A DNA stretch of 63,754 nucleotides. Source: an uncultured Ignavibacteriota bacterium (GTDB taxonomy: Bacteria > Bacteroidota > Ignavibacteria > Tepidaquicellales > Tepidaquicellaceae). Shown in pieces: positions 61,245 through 63,754 of this stretch; within the stretch, counting starts at the first letter, position 1, and every line of letters begins with the position of its first letter. The notes under the pieces were generated by a model that was not told where the DNA came from, did no database searches, and saw nothing but the letters and a program-made list of their open reading frames with translations. A program made the translations under genes and the position numbers. The stretch is from contig CALKAJ010000031.1 in NCBI GenBank assembly GCA_937983305.1, positions 1 to 63,754 on the forward strand. Reading direction: 5' to 3'.

Positions 61245-61835
61245 ATGATATTAAATTTAAGTATAAATAAAAGCATGATAAACAAAGCCAACCCTTCTCT
61301 TTACGGTTGGAAGAATGCAGAAATGACTGGTGAAGAACTTGCAGATCACATTCATAATGGATTTGCATTTTCTCCCGGCGTCTTGAAACCAAATGCATCA
61401 GGTAGAAAACCCTCGATAAAGGACATCAAATCCGCTCATATTTTGGCTATAGACATCGATAATGACATCAAGTCATATAACAGCCTTACCAAAAAATACG
61501 ACAAGAGAATCAAGACTGTAGAGGATGGATACAAAACCTATTCGGAAACAATCAATGATGAATTTATCAAAAATAATGCTTTGCTTGTTTACACCACACC
61601 AAGCCATAAAGCAGGATTTGAGAGGTTTAGAATTGTCTTTGTTATTGAAAAGCAAATAAACAATCCGGTTGAATACAGGCAAATCATCACTCCATTAATC
61701 GACAAATTTGGAGGAGATAAATCCTGTTCAAACATCGACAGGTTGTTTTACGGAAATCGGGATTGCCAGCTTGAATACTTTGGAAATATTTTAAAAAACA
61801 TATCGGAAACAACTGACCGGATAAACTATGAATAA
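61245..61835 (+). CDS. Primase-like / replication protein (AEP-like region)
   Basis: 196 residues from ATG 61245, preceded by TTGGAGAATC; the longer frame from 61194 begins without a normal start. HILAIDIDND (acidic pair) and the segment NALLVYTTPSHKAGFERFRIVFVIEKQ then CSNIDRLFYGN (in parts) recall the catalytic region of archaeo-eukaryotic primase-like proteins of plasmids and phages. A complete primase-helicase is also coded, so its own role may be accessory. It overlaps the next gene by eight bases. Confidence 0.6.
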   Translation: MILNLSINKSMINKANPSLYGWKNAEMTGEELADHIHNGFAFSPGVLKPNASGRKPSIKDIKSAHILAIDIDNDIKSYNSLTKKYDKRIKTVEDGYKTYSETINDEFIKNNALLVYTTPSHKAGFERFRIVFVIEKQINNPVEYRQIITPLIDKFGGDKSCSNIDRLFYGNRDCQLEYFGNILKNISETTDRINYE

Positions 61836-62739
61836 AGATGCCTATTATTTTTCGCATGATGCAAATGCCCGTCATGATGAAAAGATTCTTGAGCTAAGAG
61901 CGGAACTTGGCTGGGAAGGTTATGGTATCTTTTGGGCTATTATCGAATGTTTAAGAGAAGCATCGGGGTACAAATACAGTATAAAAAGACTGAACGGTCT
62001 TGCCTTGCAATTGTCCAGCACAAAGGAAAAGCTCGAACAAATTATTCATAACTTCGGACTTTTCAGTTTCGATGATGAAAACTTCTGGAGTGAGAGCCTT
62101 CTTAGAAGAATGGAAGAACGTGATTCCAAGGTTCGTAAAGCAAAGGAATCAGCTCAGAAGCGTTGGGAAGACTATTATGCAAAGCAAGAGCAAAACCCTA
62201 AAAATGCTGATGAAGAAACTTCGGAAACAAACGGCATTAACAGCGCAGATAATTCCTTAACCGAAACTTATGCGGTTGCAGAAGAATCGCATAACGAAAG
62301 TTCTGCTATAAAAGGAAAGGAAAAGAAAGGAAAGGAAATAAAAGAAAAAGAAATTCTTTCTTCTTCTCCTCCGAAATCTGAAATTTCGGAAGAAGGAAAG
62401 GAATTTGCAGGTTTTTTCAAAGAACTTTTGCCACCCACACAAAAAGTAACCGATTCAGATTTCAGGAATTGGGGTGATACTTTCGACAAACTTGTGAGAA
62501 TTGACAAGCGACCCGTTGAAGAAATCTACCAAATCACAGAATGGGCTCGAAAAGATTCATTCTGGGGTGAAATGGGAAATTTCCTTTCTGCCTGCAAACT
62601 AAGGAGCAAGAACAAGGACGGAGTTTTATTCTATGACATCTTTTTGCAAAAATTCTTAAGGGAAAGGAGTAAATCTAATGGAACAACAGGCGCAGTACAG
62701 CAAGTCCAGCGACCAGCTTGGATTACAGCAAAAGAATGA
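61828..62739 (+). CDS. DUF4373-type replication initiator-like protein
   Basis: 303 residues. The N-terminal winged-helix region (YYFSHDANARHDEKILELRAELGWEGYGIFW in parts) is the DUF4373/Lin1244-type domain of phage replication proteins. A charged linker with Lys/Glu repeats (~165-185) and a helical C-terminal part follow, in the style of DnaD-like helicase loaders. Overlaps the next gene by 62 bases. Likely role: origin recognition or helicase loading. Confidence 0.75.
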   Translation: MNKDAYYFSHDANARHDEKILELRAELGWEGYGIFWAIIECLREASGYKYSIKRLNGLALQLSSTKEKLEQIIHNFGLFSFDDENFWSESLLRRMEERDSKVRKAKESAQKRWEDYYAKQEQNPKNADEETSETNGINSADNSLTETYAVAEESHNESSAIKGKEKKGKEIKEKEILSSSPPKSEISEEGKEFAGFFKELLPPTQKVTDSDFRNWGDTFDKLVRIDKRPVEEIYQITEWARKDSFWGEMGNFLSACKLRSKNKDGVLFYDIFLQKFLRERSKSNGTTGAVQQVQRPAWITAKE

Positions 62740-62977
62740 ATTGCTTGCCATTCTGGATTCACTTTTTCCTGAGCAAAGACTGCTTGACGAAAAAAGTCCC
62801 GGTAGGAAAAAAGCAGACTTCACTTTTGAATTAATGCAGAAACAGAATTGGACTGTGCCAGAGTTTGAGAAATCAATGCTCGAATTCTCAATGAAGTGGT
62901 CTTACACAACTTGGATGCCCGCCAACATTCTTGAATTCAAAAGAAAACTGTTTTCTGACAATGAAATGGTGATTTGA
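62678..62977 (+). CDS. Hypothetical replication-cluster protein
   Basis: 99 residues from ATG 62678, with AAAGGAGTAAATCTA upstream inside the preceding gene. The 62-base overlap therefore appears genuine. Helical, with KKADFTFELMQKQNWTVPEFEKSMLEF (in parts). Possibly a loader partner; not recognised. Confidence 0.6.
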   Translation: MEQQAQYSKSSDQLGLQQKNELLAILDSLFPEQRLLDEKSPGRKKADFTFELMQKQNWTVPEFEKSMLEFSMKWSYTTWMPANILEFKRKLFSDNEMVI

Positions 62978-62978
62978 A

Positions 62979-63188
62979 ATGAAAAGGCAGATTGAAAAGG
63001 ATGAAAAGTACAAACTCATTGATGATATGTACAGCAGGAAGCTCTTTGACGGAATTGACTTTTACGAGTTTGAAGAGAGGGTGGCTATTATGGAATTTGA
63101 TGGGAACATGAAAGCTGAATTAGCCGCTACTCTTGCTTTTAATGATATTACTAAAAATTATGCATATTCTAAAGGAAAAATAAAATGA
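62979..63188 (+). CDS. Small hypothetical protein
   Basis: 69 residues, helical and charged (DDMYSRKLFDGIDFYEFEERVA in parts). Starts one base after the preceding stop and overlaps the next gene by four bases. Function unknown. Confidence 0.55.
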   Translation: MKRQIEKDEKYKLIDDMYSRKLFDGIDFYEFEERVAIMEFDGNMKAELAATLAFNDITKNYAYSKGKIK

Positions 63189-63421
63189 TTAAAATTACAG
63201 GCTTGTATAAAGCCACATCAAAGAAAAATGAATCTTACCTGTCCGGCAAGACAATTGACGGAGTTAAGTATTTCGTTTTCAAGAATAACAAGACAAAAGA
63301 CAATCATCCTGATTATAACTTGTATATGGAAGATACGGAACAAAATCCTCCCAAGTCAAAACCTGAATATTCAGAAGAATATGTGAAACAGGTTGAAACT
63401 GATGATGATTTACCGTTTTAG
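63185..63421 (+). CDS. Small hypothetical protein
   Basis: 78 residues, beta-rich then acidic: IKITGLYKATSKKNESYLSG, VDGVKYFVFKNNK-like strand, and an acidic tail DDDLPF. The acidic C-terminal DDLPF is typical of single-stranded DNA-binding proteins and of phage replication partners. This suggests an SSB-like or accessory role, not proved. Confidence 0.55.
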   Translation: MIKITGLYKATSKKNESYLSGKTIDGVKYFVFKNNKTKDNHPDYNLYMEDTEQNPPKSKPEYSEEYVKQVETDDDLPF

Positions 63422-63432
63422 GAGAATGATAT

Positions 63433-63754
63433 ATGTCTCAAAGATTTGAAGATTTTGGAATCTATGGAATAGACATGAATAAGTTTGGAGAACAAAGGAC
63501 AACCTGTCCTAAATGTTCTTCAACAAGACAGAATTCACATAAAAATATCAAGTGCCTGTCTGTGAATGCAGATAAAGGGACTTGGTTCTGTCATCATTGC
63601 GGTCATTCCGGGGGTATTTACGAAAAACAGAATTTCAGAAAATTTGAACCTAAACCGATTAAATCAAACTTTGTTTCTCCAACTGAAAAGGTCTTTCAAT
63701 GGTTTGAATCAAGGAAAATAGCTAAGTCTGTTGTTGAACGGAACAAGATTTCAA
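63433..63754 (+). CDS. Primase-helicase N-terminus, zinc-finger part (3' partial)
   Basis: Runs off the window after 107 residues. It starts at ATG 63433 with TTAGGAGAATGAT upstream. A zinc-binding primase domain is clear: TCPKC, then WFCHHCGHSGG. The continuation EKVFQWFESRKIAKSVVERNKIS leads toward the RNA-polymerase/TOPRIM part. This is the N-terminus expected for the C-terminal piece at 3-1226, with roughly a hundred residues missing between. It follows the last replication gene after 11 bases. Confidence 0.9.
   Translation, partial: MSQRFEDFGIYGIDMNKFGEQRTTCPKCSSTRQNSHKNIKCLSVNADKGTWFCHHCGHSGGIYEKQNFRKFEPKPIKSNFVSPTEKVFQWFESRKIAKSVVERNKIS

Overview
The window reads as a nearly complete temperate tailed-phage genome (or phage-plasmid) of a Bacteroidota/Ignavibacteriota-type host. 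It is AT-rich. Several upstream regions carry the promoter pattern of that phylum (TTG, 19-20 bp, TANNTTTG). The integrase, the DUF932, DUF4373 and Sak4-like genes and the RloAB pair are also of types common in phages and genomes of that phylum, as far as I can judge by eye. The two window ends look like one gene: the zinc-finger N-terminus of a gp4-type primase-helicase runs off the right end (63433-63754), and its TOPRIM/helicase remainder enters at base 3. The integrase and a tRNA-3'-end attP core are internal, with phage genes on both sides. Both facts fit a circular, non-integrated molecule opened inside the primase gene, with a short piece missing.

Layout. 1-1.6 kb: end of the early/replication operon (primase-helicase, Mor-like activator). 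1.6-11.9 kb: a cargo block unlike anything else in the phage, with a TetR regulator, a full RND efflux system (adaptor, permease, TolC-like channel), a small membrane protein, an FMN reductase, a frameshifted patatin-like lipase, a PAP2-type membrane enzyme and FabH. 11.95-20.5 kb (minus): Mu-type head genes (gpG-like, gpF-like, DUF935 portal, terminase), preceded by a putative DNA-modification cluster (ParB-like, DPPW methyltransferase, unknown, PAPS-reductase-like, SAM methyltransferase). 20.8-34.2 kb (plus): Mu-type protease/scaffold, decoration and major capsid proteins, lysis genes, tail fibre, tail genes and a frameshifting tail-assembly chaperone. 34.3-35.6 kb (minus): inserted SDH-type serine protease plus a small protein. 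35.9-40.6 kb: tape measure. No sheath gene is seen, so the tail is probably non-contractile (a B3/D3112-like combination of Mu head and siphovirus tail, but with a tyrosine integrase and no Mu transposase). 40.6-49.3 kb (minus): type I restriction-modification with a HicA-like two-gene insert and an HsdS carrying an extra C-terminal domain. 49.5-50.9 kb: attP and integrase. 50.9-52.8 kb (minus): RloA/RloB-type defence pair. 52.9-54.3 kb: repressor and divergent switch. 54.3-63.75 kb (plus): early and replication genes.

How it works together. The S24-type repressor and the divergent promoters at 54.15-54.25 kb should set lysogeny versus early expression. The early operon ends with a Mor-like activator, a good candidate for switching on late genes. 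Both late intergenic regions (20.6 and 35.85 kb) hold tandem 13-bp palindromes of consensus TGTATTSAATACA in front of -7 boxes that lack a -33 box. The element carries at least three defence-like modules plus an efflux/lipid cargo that could change the drug tolerance or envelope of a lysogen. The most unusual features are the 13-bp palindrome arrays, the ParB/PAPS-reductase/methyltransferase cluster, the phage-borne RND system, and the fused RecB-type nuclease/SMC-type ATPase.
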